64,000 nucleotides of DNA from Burkholderia sp. PAMC 26561 (GCF_001557535.2 NZ_CP014306.1:2046001-2110000); one strand, 5' to 3'; positions 10,505-21,155 are shown, numbered from the stretch's first letter. The notes: generated by a model from the sequence alone, not told the origin. A program made the numbers and translations.

Positions 10505-12099
10505 CCTTCACGCCGCCTGACCGCGGGCGGCGTGAGCACGGTCGGCAGCGCCTTCGGCAATGTCTCCGGCCAATCGCGGCTGAAATGCAGGCCGCGGCTT
10601 TCACGCCGCGAACACGCGCTTTCAACGATCATTGAAGCGACATCGACCAGATTGCGCAGTTCGAGCAAGTCCCGGCTCACCTTGAAGTTCGCGTAGTACT
10701 CGTGGATTTCGTCCCGTAGCAACGCAATCCGATGCTGCGCGCGGGCGAGGCGTTTATCCGTGCGTACGATCCCCACGTAATTCCACATCAGCCTGCGCAA
10801 TTCGTCCCAATTGTGCGCGACGACAACTTCCTCGTCGGGATCGGAAACGCGGCTTTCGTCCCATGCGGGCAGCGGTGCATGCGCGCTCGTGGCATACCCT
10901 TCGGCTTCCATGGCTTGCGCCGCGGCGCGTCCGATCACGAGACATTCGAGCAGCGAATTGCTCGCCAGCCGGTTGGCGCCGTGCAAGCCCGTGCACGACG
11001 TTTCTCCCACTGCATAAAGTCCAGCGCGATCCGTGCGGCCGGCCAGGTCCGTGACCACGCCGCCGCATGTGTAATGCGCGGCCGGCACGACGGGAATCGG
11101 CTCCTTCGTTATATCAATACCGAACTCCCGGCAGCGCGCGAGGATGGTAGGGAAGTGCTCCTGCAGGAACGCCTCGGGCTGGTGGCTGATATCGAGATAC
11201 ACGCAGTCGATACCGCGCTTCTTGATCTCGAAGTCGATCGCCCGGGCCACGATATCGCGTGGCGCCAGTTCGGCGCGTTCGTCGTGCGCGGGCATGAAGC
11301 GGGTTCCATCGGGCAAGCGGAGGATGCCGCCTTCGCCGCGGACCGCTTCGGAGATCAGGAACGACTTGGCGTACGGATGAAACAGGCAGGTCGGGTGGAA
11401 CTGGATGAACTCCATGTTCGACACGCGGCAGCCCGCGCGCCAGGCCATCGCAATGCCGTCGCCCGTCGCGGTGTCGGGGTTCGTAGTGTAGAGATAGACC
11501 TTCCCGGCGCCGCCCGTCGCAAGCACCGTATGCGGCGCCTCGATGGTGACGGTGCGCCCGCTGGCAATATCGAGCGCATACAGCCCGTGACATCGATGCC
11601 CGGGGAGCCCGAGATGCTCGGACGTGATCAGGTCTATCGCGTGATGATCTTCGAGGACGGTGATATTCGGGTGATTGCGCACGCGCTCGTTGAGCGTTGT
11701 GACGACCGCGTGGCCCGTGGCGTCGGCGGCGTGAATGACCCGCCTGTGGCTGTGGCCGCCTTCGCGCGTCAGATGAAAGCCGAGTTCGGCCGAGCCATCC
11801 CTGGTGAACGGCACCCCTTGTTCGATCAGCCATTCGATAGCCGCGCGCCCGTTGTCCACGATGAAGCGCGTGGCGGCGGCGTCGCACAGTCCGGCGCCGG
11901 CGATGAGCGTGTCATCGACATGGTTGTCCGTGCTGTCGCCGGAGTCGAGCACCGCTGCAATTCCGCCTTGCGCCCAATCGCTTGCGCCTTCGCTCACGCT
12001 GCGCTTGGCGAGGATCACGACGCGCCGCGTGTGCGCAAGATTCAGGGCGACGCTCAGGCCCGCCAGTCCGCTGCCGATGATTGCCACATCGAAATTCAT
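10501..12099 (-). CDS. nadB: L-aspartate oxidase
   Basis: A 532-residue flavoenzyme that oxidises L-aspartate to iminoaspartate, the first step of de novo NAD synthesis. The N-terminal FAD fold is clear ([16 protein letters not shown]), followed by the WAQGGIAAV and [12 protein letters not shown] segments, the fumarate-reductase-like FHPTCLF, and the C-terminal helical domain ([15 protein letters not shown]). The usual partners nadA and nadC are not adjacent in this window. It converges on hutG. Confidence 0.97.
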   Translation of the reverse strand: MNFDVAIIGSGLAGLSVALNLAHTRRVVILAKRSVSEGASDWAQGGIAAVLDSGDSTDNHVDDTLIAGAGLCDAAATRFIVDNGRAAIEWLIEQGVPFTRDGSAELGFHLTREGGHSHRRVIHAADATGHAVVTTLNERVRNHPNITVLEDHHAIDLITSEHLGLPGHRCHGLYALDIASGRTVTIEAPHTVLATGGAGKVYLYTTNPDTATGDGIAMAWRAGCRVSNMEFIQFHPTCLFHPYAKSFLISEAVRGEGGILRLPDGTRFMPAHDERAELAPRDIVARAIDFEIKKRGIDCVYLDISHQPEAFLQEHFPTILARCREFGIDITKEPIPVVPAAHYTCGGVVTDLAGRTDRAGLYAVGETSCTGLHGANRLASNSLLECLVIGRAAAQAMEAEGYATSAHAPLPAWDESRVSDPDEEVVVAHNWDELRRLMWNYVGIVRTDKRLARAQHRIALLRDEIHEYYANFKVSRDLLELRNLVDVASMIVESACSRRESRGLHFSRDWPETLPKALPTVLTPPAVRRREG

Positions 12100-12262
12100 C
12101 CTGCCATGTCTCCGTCAGTTGTTGTCCGCCATGACTTTCGATTCACGCCGATAGCACGTAAAAAAGTTTGGCCGACAAGCATAACGCGTGGGAAACGCGA
12201 CCGACACTTTGCCGTTCGGCCAGTAGGGCGAAGGAATGAGCGAAGACCGGCTGAACCAAAGC

Positions 12263-12290
12263 AAAAAGCCTCGCAGAAGCGAGGCTTTTT
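12263..12290 (-). terminator. Bidirectional terminator after rpmBG
   Basis: A hairpin with arms AAAAAGCCTCGC and GCGAGGCTTTTT and a short loop. It lies 29 bases beyond the rpmG stop on the minus strand and has T-runs in both directions. It terminates the ribosomal-protein transcript upstream of nadB. Confidence 0.8.
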
Positions 12291-12318
12291 GTGCAGCGAT
12301 ACAAACGAAACAGAGACC

Positions 12319-12486
12319 TTATTTGATCTTCGTTTCCTTGTAGTCAACGTGCTTGCGGATAACGGGATCAAACTTCTTGATCGCCATCTTTTCCGGCATG
12401 TTGCGCTTGTTCTTCGTGGTCGTGTAGAAGTGACCCGTGCCAGCGGTCGATTCCAGCTTGATCTTGTCGCGTGCGCCCTTGGCCAT
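12319..12486 (-). CDS. rpmG: 50S ribosomal protein L33
   Basis: A 55-residue protein beginning [20 protein letters not shown] and ending [10 protein letters not shown], a full-length match to bacterial L33 of the zinc-free type (no CxxC pairs). It lies 11 bases downstream of rpmB in the classic rpmB-rpmG order. It is a component of the large subunit near the E site. Confidence 0.97.
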   Translation of the reverse strand: MAKGARDKIKLESTAGTGHFYTTTKNKRNMPEKMAIKKFDPVIRKHVDYKETKIK

Positions 12487-12497
12487 TTTCGTGCTCC

Positions 12498-12731
12498 TTA
12501 GACTTCACCACGTGCGCGCAAATCTGCGAGCACGGAGTCGATGCCGTTCTTGTCGATCAGGCGAAGGCCGGCGTTCGAGAGACGCAGACGAACCCAACGG
12601 TTTTCGCTTTCAACGAAGAAGCGACGGTTTTGCAGATTGGGCAGGAAACGACGCTTGGTGCGGTTGTTCGCATGGGAAACGTTGTTGCCGCTCATCGGCC
12701 CCTTCCCGGTTACTTGGCATACACGTGCCAT
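12498..12731 (-). CDS. rpmB: 50S ribosomal protein L28
   Basis: A 77-residue protein. Its diagnostic segments are [31 protein letters not shown] and [17 protein letters not shown]. The ATG at 12731 gives the standard L28 length; the open frame extends upstream to 13007 but that part is not conserved. It is co-transcribed with rpmG. Confidence 0.97.
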   Translation of the reverse strand: MARVCQVTGKGPMSGNNVSHANNRTKRRFLPNLQNRRFFVESENRWVRLRLSNAGLRLIDKNGIDSVLADLRARGEV

Positions 12732-12865
12732 GAGAGCACTCCTAATACGCTTTAATTCTGAGTTCGAACGCCAAGTACACTTTGGACCGCTACGGGCTAC
12801 CGGAGAGGCTTGCCCGAAATGACTGCGTACGCTCGGAACAGGTTGGTTGAAAGAAGCAAACCGAG

Positions 12866-12895
12866 ATTCTAACCGCAAAAAACCAGCAAAATCAA
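12866..12895 (-). promoter_or_regulatory. Probable sigma70 promoter of rpmBG
   Basis: Read on the minus strand, TTGATT is followed after 18 bases by TAGAAT, about 135 bases upstream of rpmB. It lies in the only AT-rich part of the 283-base gap between rpmB and radC. Assigned by pattern only. Confidence 0.45.
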
Positions 12896-13014
12896 CTCTT
12901 TTTGGTATCGAAGGAGGTACCCGAGCGCGCCGCGCACAGTTGATTTCGTGACTTTTTCGCCTTGTATGGGCCGTCTGGACAATGTTTCGCCGTCGTTCGC
13001 CGATCAAACGCCGG

Positions 13015-13803
13015 TCAACTTGGCATCCAGCCCTGTCGCGAAAAAGAAAATACTTCGTTCGACGCCACGACCAGATGATCCAGCAACCGGATATCGATAA
13101 GGGCCAGCGCCTCGTGCAGCAAGCGGGTCAGCCGGCGGTCGCTCGCGCTCGGCGTGACGCCGCCCGAGGGGTGATTATGCGCCACGATCAGGCTCCCCGC
13201 GTTCAGCGTCAGCGCCCGGCGCACGATTTCCCGAGGATAGACGGCTACGCGCGAGAGCGACCCCTTGGCCGATTCGTCTACGGTTATCAGGCAATGCCGT
13301 ACGTCCAGGAACAGGGTGACGAACACCTCGTTCGGCCGGTTGCCGATCAGCCACTTCAGATAGTCTTCGACCGCCTGGGGCGCATCAAGCAGCGGCCGGT
13401 CCCGCGTTTTCTCGGCCAAGGCCCGCTGGCATAGCTCGGACACCGCCAGTAGCAGCGCCGCCTTGGCCGGCCCGATACCGCCGAACCTGCGTAATTCGGT
13501 CGCACTCGCTCCGAGCACGCCGCGAATCGATTCGAACCGTGTGAGGAGGCCGCGCGCAACATCCACCGATGTCATGCCCGGCCGCCCCGTGTTTAGGAAC
13601 AAAGCCAGCAGCTCGGCATCCGACAACGCGTGCGCACCTTGCTGCAAGAGGCGCTCACGCGGACGATCATGCTCGGGCCAGTCGAGCATGCGCGGTGCAG
13701 CGAGACTGTCATCGCCAGGAAGAGGAAGAGGAAGAGGCGCTGTCCGAAAGGCATCGGCAATGCAGGGAGAATCGGTTTGCACTAATTCAAGACGGGCGTT
13801 CAT
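13015..13803 (-). CDS. radC: RadC family (JAB/MPN domain) protein
   Basis: A 262-residue protein. Residues from about 40 to 110 form the helix-hairpin-helix region ([25 protein letters not shown] split over two helices). The C-terminal MPN domain carries the JAMM-type zinc motif [14 protein letters not shown]. Despite the name, a role in DNA repair is not established. The first 40 residues include a PLPLPLP run encoded by a 6-base tandem repeat (about 13718-13740). A later ATG at the [10 protein letters not shown] codons would remove this tail and is an alternative start. Confidence 0.9.
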   Translation of the reverse strand: MNARLELVQTDSPCIADAFRTAPLPLPLPGDDSLAAPRMLDWPEHDRPRERLLQQGAHALSDAELLALFLNTGRPGMTSVDVARGLLTRFESIRGVLGASATELRRFGGIGPAKAALLLAVSELCQRALAEKTRDRPLLDAPQAVEDYLKWLIGNRPNEVFVTLFLDVRHCLITVDESAKGSLSRVAVYPREIVRRALTLNAGSLIVAHNHPSGGVTPSASDRRLTRLLHEALALIDIRLLDHLVVASNEVFSFSRQGWMPS

Positions 13804-14105
13804 GGCGTGCTCCGGTTGAGGGCGAGCCGCTAGCGCGCGGCTGCCCGATGTCGTTCAGGGCGGCTGGAGAGACTAAGGCGAGGCCGAGGCACTGTGGCTT
13901 ACAATGGGGGTTTCGCGCCTCCCTGGGCGCCTTGCTGATGGTCTGGCGGGCATTTACGCCCGATATCAGGCCGCAAGTGGCGCGGCTCCCGGGCGTCAGC
14001 CAGGCTTTCGCCAAGACAGCGTCTCGTCCGGACGCACGGTCCTTTATTGGGCGGCAGCGCCGACTGACAAGGTGATTGCGGCTTTTACGGCTAATACGAT
14101 CAAAC
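13804..14105. other. radC-slpA divergent intergenic region
   Basis: About 300 bases with no convincing gene. A TACAAT at 13900-13905 could be a -10 element for slpA-ispH, leaving a leader of about 200 bases. No riboswitch or RNA structure was recognised in it. Confidence 0.4.
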
Positions 14106-14561
14106 ATGAGCATCATCGATATCTCCGAAGTGAAACCCGGTTCGCACGTCACGCTTCACTACCGGCTGGCGCTTGAGGATGGTGCGGACATTGTCAGCAC
14201 GTTCGCCGACAAACCCGCCACGCTTTTGCTGGGCGAGGGCCACCTTGCTCCGCCGCTTGAAGACATTCTGATGGGTCTGAAAGTGGGGCACCACTCGACC
14301 TTTCGGCTGACGCCCGAGCAGGCGTTCGGTCCGCGCAACCCGGACATGCTCCAGTGGGTGTCGCTTGCCACGCTGCGCGAGAACGCCATGATCGGCGAGA
14401 ATTTTTCGCCCGGCGATCTCGTGGAGTTCAACGCGCCTGGAGGCGGCCGCTATGCGGGCGTCCTGAAGGAAGTCGGCGAAACCTCTGCGCTGTTCGATTT
14501 CAACCATCCGCTTGCCGGCCAGCCGCTGGCGTTCGAAGTGAAAATCATCGGAATTCTGTAG
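14106..14561 (+). CDS. slpA: FKBP-type peptidyl-prolyl cis-trans isomerase, SlpA type
   Basis: A 151-residue cytoplasmic FKBP-like protein without a signal peptide. Visible features are the [17 protein letters not shown]-terminal strand, the [21 protein letters not shown] core, an inserted flap domain (roughly 70-125) and the C-terminal [15 protein letters not shown] typical of SlyD/SlpA isomerases. The His/Cys-rich metal-binding tail of SlyD is absent. It likely catalyses proline isomerisation and chaperones folding. It sits 2 bases upstream of ispH, the usual slpA-ispH pairing. Confidence 0.92.
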   Translation: MSIIDISEVKPGSHVTLHYRLALEDGADIVSTFADKPATLLLGEGHLAPPLEDILMGLKVGHHSTFRLTPEQAFGPRNPDMLQWVSLATLRENAMIGENFSPGDLVEFNAPGGGRYAGVLKEVGETSALFDFNHPLAGQPLAFEVKIIGIL

Positions 14562-14563
14562 CC

Positions 14564-15526
14564 ATGAGCTCCACTGACACCCTTCTCGATGTCGAAATTC
14601 TCCTCGCGCAGCCGCGCGGCTTCTGTGCGGGCGTCGATCGTGCGATCGAAATCGTGGAGCGGGCCATTGCGCTGTTCGGCGCGCCCATCTACGTGCGTCA
14701 CGAGATCGTGCACAACGCCTATGTCGTAGAGGACCTGCGCAAGAAAGGCGCGGTGTTTATCGAAGACCTGGCGGATGCGCCCGAAGGCAGCACGCTGATT
14801 TTCAGTGCGCACGGGGTGTCGAAGGCGGTTCGCGCCGAGGCGGAGACGCGCGGTTTGCGTGTATTCGACGCTACGTGTCCGCTCGTGACCAAAGTGCATA
14901 TGGAAGTCGCGAAGATGCGCCAGGACGGCTTCGATATCGTGATGATCGGGCACAAGGGCCATCCCGAAGTGGAAGGCACCATGGGTCAGAGCGGGCAGGG
15001 CATGCATCTGGTCGAGGATATCGAGGACGTGCAGGCGCTGGCGCTTGCGGACCCGAACCGCATCGCCTATGTGACGCAGACCACGCTCTCGGTGGATGAC
15101 GCGTCGGCAATCATCCAGGCGCTGAAGTCGAAATATCCGTCGGTGAAAGAGCCGAAGAAGCAGGATATTTGCTACGCCACGCAGAATCGTCAGGATGCGG
15201 TGAAGTTTCTCGCGCCACAGTGCGATGTGGTGATCGTGGTCGGCAGCCCGAATAGCTCGAACTCCAGCCGCTTGCGCGAAGTGGCAGAAAAGCGCGGCAT
15301 TCCGGCCTATATGGTGGATTCGCCCACGCAGATCGATCCCAAATGGGTCGAAGGGAAAAAGCGCATCGGCGTGACGGCGGGCGCCTCGGCACCGGAAGTG
15401 TTGGCGCAAGCCGTGATTGCGCGGCTGCGCGAGTTGGGCGTACGCAATGTGCGGCCGCTCGAGGGTATTGAGGAAAAGGTGTCGTTCCCATTGCCGCGCG
15501 GGCTGACTCTGCCGTCGGAGAAGTAA
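14564..15526 (+). CDS. ispH: 4-hydroxy-3-methylbut-2-enyl diphosphate reductase
   Basis: A 320-residue LytB/IspH enzyme, the last step of the MEP isoprenoid pathway, making IPP and DMAPP. The three iron-sulfur cysteines are present: C21 ([12 protein letters not shown]), C105 ([12 protein letters not shown]) and C203 ([10 protein letters not shown]). The [18 protein letters not shown] region and the TAGASAPE motif are also clear. It starts 2 bases after slpA, and a terminator follows. Confidence 0.98.
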   Translation: MSSTDTLLDVEILLAQPRGFCAGVDRAIEIVERAIALFGAPIYVRHEIVHNAYVVEDLRKKGAVFIEDLADAPEGSTLIFSAHGVSKAVRAEAETRGLRVFDATCPLVTKVHMEVAKMRQDGFDIVMIGHKGHPEVEGTMGQSGQGMHLVEDIEDVQALALADPNRIAYVTQTTLSVDDASAIIQALKSKYPSVKEPKKQDICYATQNRQDAVKFLAPQCDVVIVVGSPNSSNSSRLREVAEKRGIPAYMVDSPTQIDPKWVEGKKRIGVTAGASAPEVLAQAVIARLRELGVRNVRPLEGIEEKVSFPLPRGLTLPSEK

Positions 15527-15580
15527 GCCGCCTTTATACATAGGGCTGGATACATAGGGCTGGACAGCCGTCGCAGCTGA

Positions 15581-15617
15581 AAAACCGCGCCGACTTGAGT
15601 TGGCGCGGTTTTTTTTA
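15581..15617 (+). terminator. Rho-independent terminator of slpA-ispH
   Basis: Arms AAAACCGCGCC and GGCGCGGTTTT around a 10-base loop, followed by a T-run. It lies 55 bases after the ispH stop. Confidence 0.9.
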
Positions 15618-15787
15618 TCAAGAAAACGCACTCGCTGAAGTCAATTAATGTCAGCGAGGCTTGCGACAACGGAAATCCAACTCTCCGCGCAGTAGAATCG
15701 ATGCACTTTTCAGGTGCATTCGACGAAATAATTTTCCTTCCGCAATTCACAGGCACAGCTCAGTGTTTACCCACAGCGCCAGCGAAT
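15618..15787. other. ispH-livK intergenic region, featureless part
   Basis: No gene or RNA family recognised between the ispH terminator and the inverted repeats upstream of livK. Only short unsupported open frames are present. Confidence 0.4.
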
Positions 15788-15831
15788 GGTGCAACTTGCG
15801 CACCGTCGTGGAGCGCAACCCGGTTGCGCTC
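15788..15831. promoter_or_regulatory. Two adjacent inverted repeats upstream of livK
   Basis: GGTGC-7-GCACC at 15788-15804 is followed by a perfect 10-bp-arm repeat (GAGCGCAACC, one base, GGTTGCGCTC) at 15811-15831. The second repeat ends 63 bases upstream of the proposed livK -35 element. The arrangement suggests operator sites for a regulator of the liv operon; no regulator is identified. Confidence 0.45.
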
Positions 15832-15894
15832 TTGCGCTCATTCGCGTTGAAAAATGGGGTTGCAATGGAGGAAAACCCCTGTCAATCAACAATA

Positions 15895-15922
15895 TTGCAC
15901 GTCTCAAAAACCGAGTTACAAT
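15895..15922 (+). promoter_or_regulatory. Probable sigma70 promoter of livK
   Basis: TTGCAC and TACAAT separated by 16 bases, ending 63 bases upstream of the livK ATG. A good match to the consensus in an otherwise sparse region. Confidence 0.6.
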
Positions 15923-15985
15923 GCGCGCGTTCCAAGCCGGATGGGCTGGAAACACCAGCTTTTGAAGGCGCCGGAGACCTACTGA

Positions 15986-17266
15986 ATGCGAATTAAGTTT
16001 GGCTTTGTTGTGACCATCGCGGCTGCGGTTGCGATGGCAACGGCATGCAGCAAAAAGAGTGAAAACGAACCAGCCGTTGGGGCGTCGGCGACGCCGGAAG
16101 CATCGGCAAGCGTCGCGGCAAGTGCGCCGGCGGGGTCGGCAGCTTCGGCAGCGGACGCAGCGGCAAGTGCGGCGTCAGCGCCCACGCCTGCCAGCAATGC
16201 AACGGTCGTGAAAATTGGCCATGTCGCTCCGCTCAGCGGACCGCTGGCTCACCTCGGGCAAGACAATGAAAACGGCGCGCGGCTGGCTATCGAGGAAATC
16301 AGCGCGCAGGGACTGACCATCGACGGTCACGCGATCCATCTCGAACTCGACGCGCAAGATGACGCCGCCGATCCGAAGAAGGGCACCGCAGCAGCGCAGC
16401 AACTGGTGGCGGATCACGTCGTGGCGGTGGTCGGCCATCTGAACTCGGCGGTATCGATTCCGGCATCGAAGATCTACAGCGACGCGAATGTGGCGCAGAT
16501 TTCCGGGGCCACGACGAATCCCGCGTACACGCAGCAAGGTTTCAAGACGACCTTTCGCGTAATCCCGACGGACACCCGCCAGGGCGCGGTCCTCGCGAAC
16601 TACGCGGTGAAGACGCTGCGCGGCAAGCGCATCGTGGTCGTGGACGATGCCAGCATCTACGGTCGCGGTCTCGCTAACGAATTTGCGAAAGCGGTGGTGG
16701 CGAACGGCGGCCGGATTGCAGGCCACGAGGCCACGACCGACAAGTCCAGGGACTTCAAGGCGATCCTGAACAAGATCAAGCGCGTCCAGCCCGACGTGGT
16801 GATGTTCGGCGGCATGGACGTAACGGGCGGCCCGTTCGCGAAACAGGCGGCGGCGCTCGGGCTGAAGGCGAAAATCCTCGGCGGCGACGGACTTTGTTCC
16901 GCCGACATGGCGACGCTTGCGGGCAACGCGTCGCCGAACGTGGTGTGCACGGAACTCGGCGTGAGCCTGTCGAAACTCGATAAAGGCGCGGACTTCGAGA
17001 AACGTTATGAAGCGCGTTTCCACTCCCCGGTCCAGGACTACGCGCCGTTCACCTACGACGCGGTCTACGTGATTGTCGACGCAATGAAACGCGCTAACTC
17101 GGTTGAAGCACCCAAGGTGCTGACGGCAATCGGCTCGACGGATTTCAATGGCCTGACGGGTCATATCGCGTTCGATGACAAAGGCGATTTGAAAGGCGGC
17201 GGCGCGATCACGCTAATCGATTTCAAGGATAACAAGAAGAACGTCATCGACGTCATAACGCCCTGA
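15986..17266 (+). CDS. livK: Branched-chain amino-acid ABC transporter substrate-binding lipoprotein
   Basis: A 426-residue Leu/Ile/Val-type binding protein. The N-terminus is a lipoprotein signal with lipobox ATAC (Cys21). It is followed by an unusually long Ala/Ser/Pro-rich tether (about 22-68). The mature fold then starts at VVKIGHVAPLSGPLAHLGQ and continues with typical segments (VVGHLNSAVSIPASKIY, QISGATTNPAYTQQGFKTTFR, VVDDASIYGRG). It delivers branched-chain or related amino acids to LivHMGF. It is separated from livH by 186 bases, unlike the tight spacing of the rest. Confidence 0.93.
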   Translation: MRIKFGFVVTIAAAVAMATACSKKSENEPAVGASATPEASASVAASAPAGSAASAADAAASAASAPTPASNATVVKIGHVAPLSGPLAHLGQDNENGARLAIEEISAQGLTIDGHAIHLELDAQDDAADPKKGTAAAQQLVADHVVAVVGHLNSAVSIPASKIYSDANVAQISGATTNPAYTQQGFKTTFRVIPTDTRQGAVLANYAVKTLRGKRIVVVDDASIYGRGLANEFAKAVVANGGRIAGHEATTDKSRDFKAILNKIKRVQPDVVMFGGMDVTGGPFAKQAAALGLKAKILGGDGLCSADMATLAGNASPNVVCTELGVSLSKLDKGADFEKRYEARFHSPVQDYAPFTYDAVYVIVDAMKRANSVEAPKVLTAIGSTDFNGLTGHIAFDDKGDLKGGGAITLIDFKDNKKNVIDVITP

Positions 17267-17278
17267 CCCTGTGCTGCA

Positions 17279-17292
17279 GCGCCGCGCGGCGC
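17279..17292. promoter_or_regulatory. GC palindrome after livK
   Basis: A perfect 14-bp palindrome GCGCCGCGCGGCGC, 13 bases after the livK stop. A T-rich stretch follows about 60 bases later (17341-17358). It may stabilise the livK mRNA or attenuate read-through into livH; not a classical terminator. Confidence 0.35.
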
Positions 17293-17452
17293 ATGCGCGG
17301 GACTCAAGGCAATCCCTTAGATACGTAGTCAGTTTCAGACGTTTTAGAGTTTTTTTTCAAGTACGCGCGGTGCCGTTGCGTTTTTTTCTTCCCTTCGGTT
17401 TATCGGCCAGCGATAAAGCGTAAATCTAGTCGCACGGGCTAAGGAGCCTTCA

Positions 17453-18403
17453 ATGGATATTTTCATCCAGCAGATTATCAACGGGCTGGTGCTAGGCAGC
17501 GTCTACGCCATCATCGCGTTGGGTTACACGATGGTGTACGGGATTCTAGGCATCATCAACTTTGCGCACGGCGACGTGCTGATGGTCGGCGCCATGGTCG
17601 CGCTTTCTGCGATTGGCGTGATGCAGAATCATTTTCCGGGCTTGCCGTTATCGCTGGTGCTGGTCATTGCGCTGGTGGTCGCCGCGGTCGTCTGCGCGCT
17701 GGTCGGCTACACCATTGAACGCGTGGCTTACCGGCCGTTGCGCCGGGCGCCCCGCCTGGCTCCGCTGATTACAGCCATTGGCGTGTCGATTCTTCTCCAG
17801 ACGCTCGCCATGATGATCTGGGGCCGCAATCCGCTGGCCTTCCCCCAGCTCCTGCCGACTGATCCAATCAACGTGATCACCGCCACGGCCGATCGTCCGG
17901 GCGCCGTCATCTCGATGACGGAAATCGTGATCATCGTGGTGGCGTTCCTCGTGATGGGCGGCTTGTTGCTGCTGGTTCACAAGACGAAGCTCGGCCGCGC
18001 AATGCGCGCCATCGCCGAGAACCCGGGCGTCGCGTCGCTGATGGGCGTGAACCCGAACTTCGTGATCTCCGCGACCTTCATGATCGGCTCGGCGTTGGCT
18101 GCCCTGGCCGGCGTGATGATCGCGTCCGAGTATGGCAACGCCCACTTCTACATGGGCTTCATCCCGGGGCTGAAGGCATTTACCGCGGCGGTGCTGGGCG
18201 GTATCGGCAACCTGGGCGGGGCGATGGTCGGCGGCGTGCTGCTGGGACTGATCGAGCAACTGGGGGCGGGGTATATCGGCAATCTGACGGGCGGTGTGTT
18301 CGGCAGTAACTACCAGGACGTGTTCGCGTTCGTGGTGCTGATCATCGTGCTGGTGTTCCGTCCGTCGGGCTTGCTCGGCGAACGTGTCGCAGATCGCGCT
18401 TAA
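17453..18403 (+). CDS. livH: Branched-chain amino-acid ABC transporter permease LivH
   Basis: A 316-residue permease with about eight hydrophobic segments. Family landmarks are the N-terminal QQIINGLVLGSVYAIIALGY, the GIINFAHGDVLMVGA segment and the cytoplasmic loop LGRAMRAIAENPGVASLMGVN that contacts the ATPases. The C-terminal GSNYQDVFAFVVLIIVLVFR fits LivH. It forms the channel with LivM. Confidence 0.96.
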   Translation: MDIFIQQIINGLVLGSVYAIIALGYTMVYGILGIINFAHGDVLMVGAMVALSAIGVMQNHFPGLPLSLVLVIALVVAAVVCALVGYTIERVAYRPLRRAPRLAPLITAIGVSILLQTLAMMIWGRNPLAFPQLLPTDPINVITATADRPGAVISMTEIVIIVVAFLVMGGLLLLVHKTKLGRAMRAIAENPGVASLMGVNPNFVISATFMIGSALAALAGVMIASEYGNAHFYMGFIPGLKAFTAAVLGGIGNLGGAMVGGVLLGLIEQLGAGYIGNLTGGVFGSNYQDVFAFVVLIIVLVFRPSGLLGERVADRA

Positions 18404-18418
18404 ACAGGGAGACCAAGC

Positions 18419-19588
18419 ATGACTTCAATTCAACCAATCGAGCCGTCGACCACGCTCATCCCTGAAAGAAAAACGGCGAAGAATTACGCGGTGACCGTGC
18501 TGGTCGCAGCGCTCGTGATCCTCGCGCCGATGATCATCGGCGCCGCGGGCGGCAATTACTGGGTCCGCGTGCTCGACTTCGCGATGCTGTACGTCATGCT
18601 CGCGCTGGGCCTGAACGTGGTGGTGGGTTTCGCCGGGCTGCTGGACCTGGGCTACATCGCGTTCTACGCCGTGGGCGCTTATGTGGCTGCGTTGCTTTCG
18701 TCGCCGCAACTGACCTCGCAGTTCGAGTGGATCGCGCACCTGTTCCCCGGCGGCCTGCATGCGCCGATCTGGGTCATCGTGCCCTGCGCGATGGCGCTGG
18801 CCGCCACGTTCGGCGTGCTGCTGGGTGCGCCTACGCTTCGTCTGCGCGGCGATTATCTCGCCATCGTGACCCTGGGCTTCGGGGAAATCGTCCGGATCTT
18901 CATGAACAACCTGGATCGTCCGGTCAACATCACGAACGGGCCGAAGGGGATCACGGGCGTCGATCCGGTGTCGTTGTTCGGGTTCGATTTGTCGAAGACG
19001 CATTCGTTGTTCGGGTTCAACTTCCCATCCGTCTACAACTACTACTACCTGTTCGTGCTGTGTTCGCTCTTCGTGATCTTCGTGTGCGTGCGCTTGCAGC
19101 ACTCGCGGATCGGCCGTGCATGGGCCGCGATCCGCGAGGACGAAATCGCCGCAAAAGCGATGGGCATCAACACGCGTAACGTGAAGCTGCTGGCGTTTGC
19201 GATGGGTGCGTCGTTCGGCGGTTTGTCGGGCGCGATGTTCGGCACGTTTCAGGGATTCGTATCGCCGGAATCGTTCACCTTCTGGGAATCGATCGTGGTG
19301 CTCGCCTGCGTGGTGCTCGGCGGCATGGGCCACATCCCGGGCGTGATCCTGGGCGCGGTGCTGCTCGCCGTGTTTCCGGAATTCCTGCGCTCGACCATGG
19401 GTCCGCTGCAGAACGCCATCTTCGGTCATCAGATCGTCGATACCGAAGTCATCCGCCAGCTGCTGTACGGCCTCGCGATGGTGCTGATCATGCTGTATCG
19501 CTCGGAAGGCCTGTGGCCGTCGCCGAAACATGAAGACAAGATCGCGAAGATCGCAAAGCGCGCCGGCAAGAAGCCGGTCCGCGCCTGA
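18419..19588 (+). CDS. livM: Branched-chain amino-acid ABC transporter permease LivM
   Basis: A 389-residue permease, longer than LivH as usual. Landmarks are LNVVVGFAGLLDLGYIAFYAVGAY split over the second and third helices, RGDYLAIVTLGFGEIVRIF, and the coupling loop RAWAAIREDEIAAKAMGIN. The C-terminus carries a basic tail (KIAKIAKRAGKKPVRA). It starts 15 bases after livH and pairs with it in the membrane. Confidence 0.96.
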   Translation: MTSIQPIEPSTTLIPERKTAKNYAVTVLVAALVILAPMIIGAAGGNYWVRVLDFAMLYVMLALGLNVVVGFAGLLDLGYIAFYAVGAYVAALLSSPQLTSQFEWIAHLFPGGLHAPIWVIVPCAMALAATFGVLLGAPTLRLRGDYLAIVTLGFGEIVRIFMNNLDRPVNITNGPKGITGVDPVSLFGFDLSKTHSLFGFNFPSVYNYYYLFVLCSLFVIFVCVRLQHSRIGRAWAAIREDEIAAKAMGINTRNVKLLAFAMGASFGGLSGAMFGTFQGFVSPESFTFWESIVVLACVVLGGMGHIPGVILGAVLLAVFPEFLRSTMGPLQNAIFGHQIVDTEVIRQLLYGLAMVLIMLYRSEGLWPSPKHEDKIAKIAKRAGKKPVRA

Positions 19589-19614
19589 CGCCACAAGAGA
19601 GCGGAGAAAACACA

Positions 19615-20390
19615 ATGAGCGATAAACCCATTCGACTGTCGGTCAAGGGCGTGAACAAACGCTTCGGTGGCCTGCAGGCGCTGTCCGAAGTCGGCCTCGA
19701 AATCCGGGAAGGCCAGATCTACGGTTTGATCGGCCCGAACGGCGCCGGCAAGACGACCTTCTTCAACGTGATCACGGGCTTGTACACGCCGGACTCGGGC
19801 TCGTTCGTGCTCGACGGCACGCCTTATACGCCGACCGCCGTGCATCAGGTCGCGAAGGCCGGCATTGCGCGCACGTTCCAGAACATCCGTTTGTTCGGCG
19901 GCATGACCGCGCTCGAGAACGTGATGGTCGGGCGGCATGTCCGCACGAAGCACGGCTTGATCGGCGCGGTGTTGCAGACGCCTTCGGAGCGTCGCGAAGA
20001 GAAGGAAATCAAGGAACGCGCACTGGAACTGCTGGAGTACGTGGGCGTCTTGCAATACGCGGACTACACGTCGCGCAACTTGTCGTACGGTCACCAGCGG
20101 CGTCTGGAAATCGCACGCGCCCTGGCGACCGATCCGAAGCTTCTCGCACTCGATGAACCCGCCGCCGGCATGAACGCCACGGAGAAAGTCGAACTCACGC
20201 GCTTGCTCGACAAGATCCGCAGCGACGGCCGTACGATCTTGCTGATCGAACACGATGTGAAACTGGTGATGGGATTGTGCAACCGGATGACGGTGCTCGA
20301 TTACGGCAAGGTGATCGCCGAGGGTCTGCCGCAGGACGTGCAGAAGGACCCGAAGGTGATCGAGGCTTATCTCGGGGCAGGGGTTCACTG

Positions 20391-20391
<1 letters not shown>
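19615..20391 (+). CDS. livG: Branched-chain amino-acid ABC transporter ATP-binding protein LivG
   Basis: A 258-residue ATPase. Walker A is GPNGAGKTT, the signature is LSYGHQRRLEIARAL, and Walker B is LLALDEPAAGMN; the Gly-Met-Asn after the DEP is characteristic of LivG. The C-terminal DYGKVIAEGLPQDVQKDPKV is also typical. Its stop overlaps the livF start by one base (TGATG). Confidence 0.96.
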
Positions 20392-21143
<752 letters not shown>

Positions 21144-21155
21144 CGCGTTGTTGAT

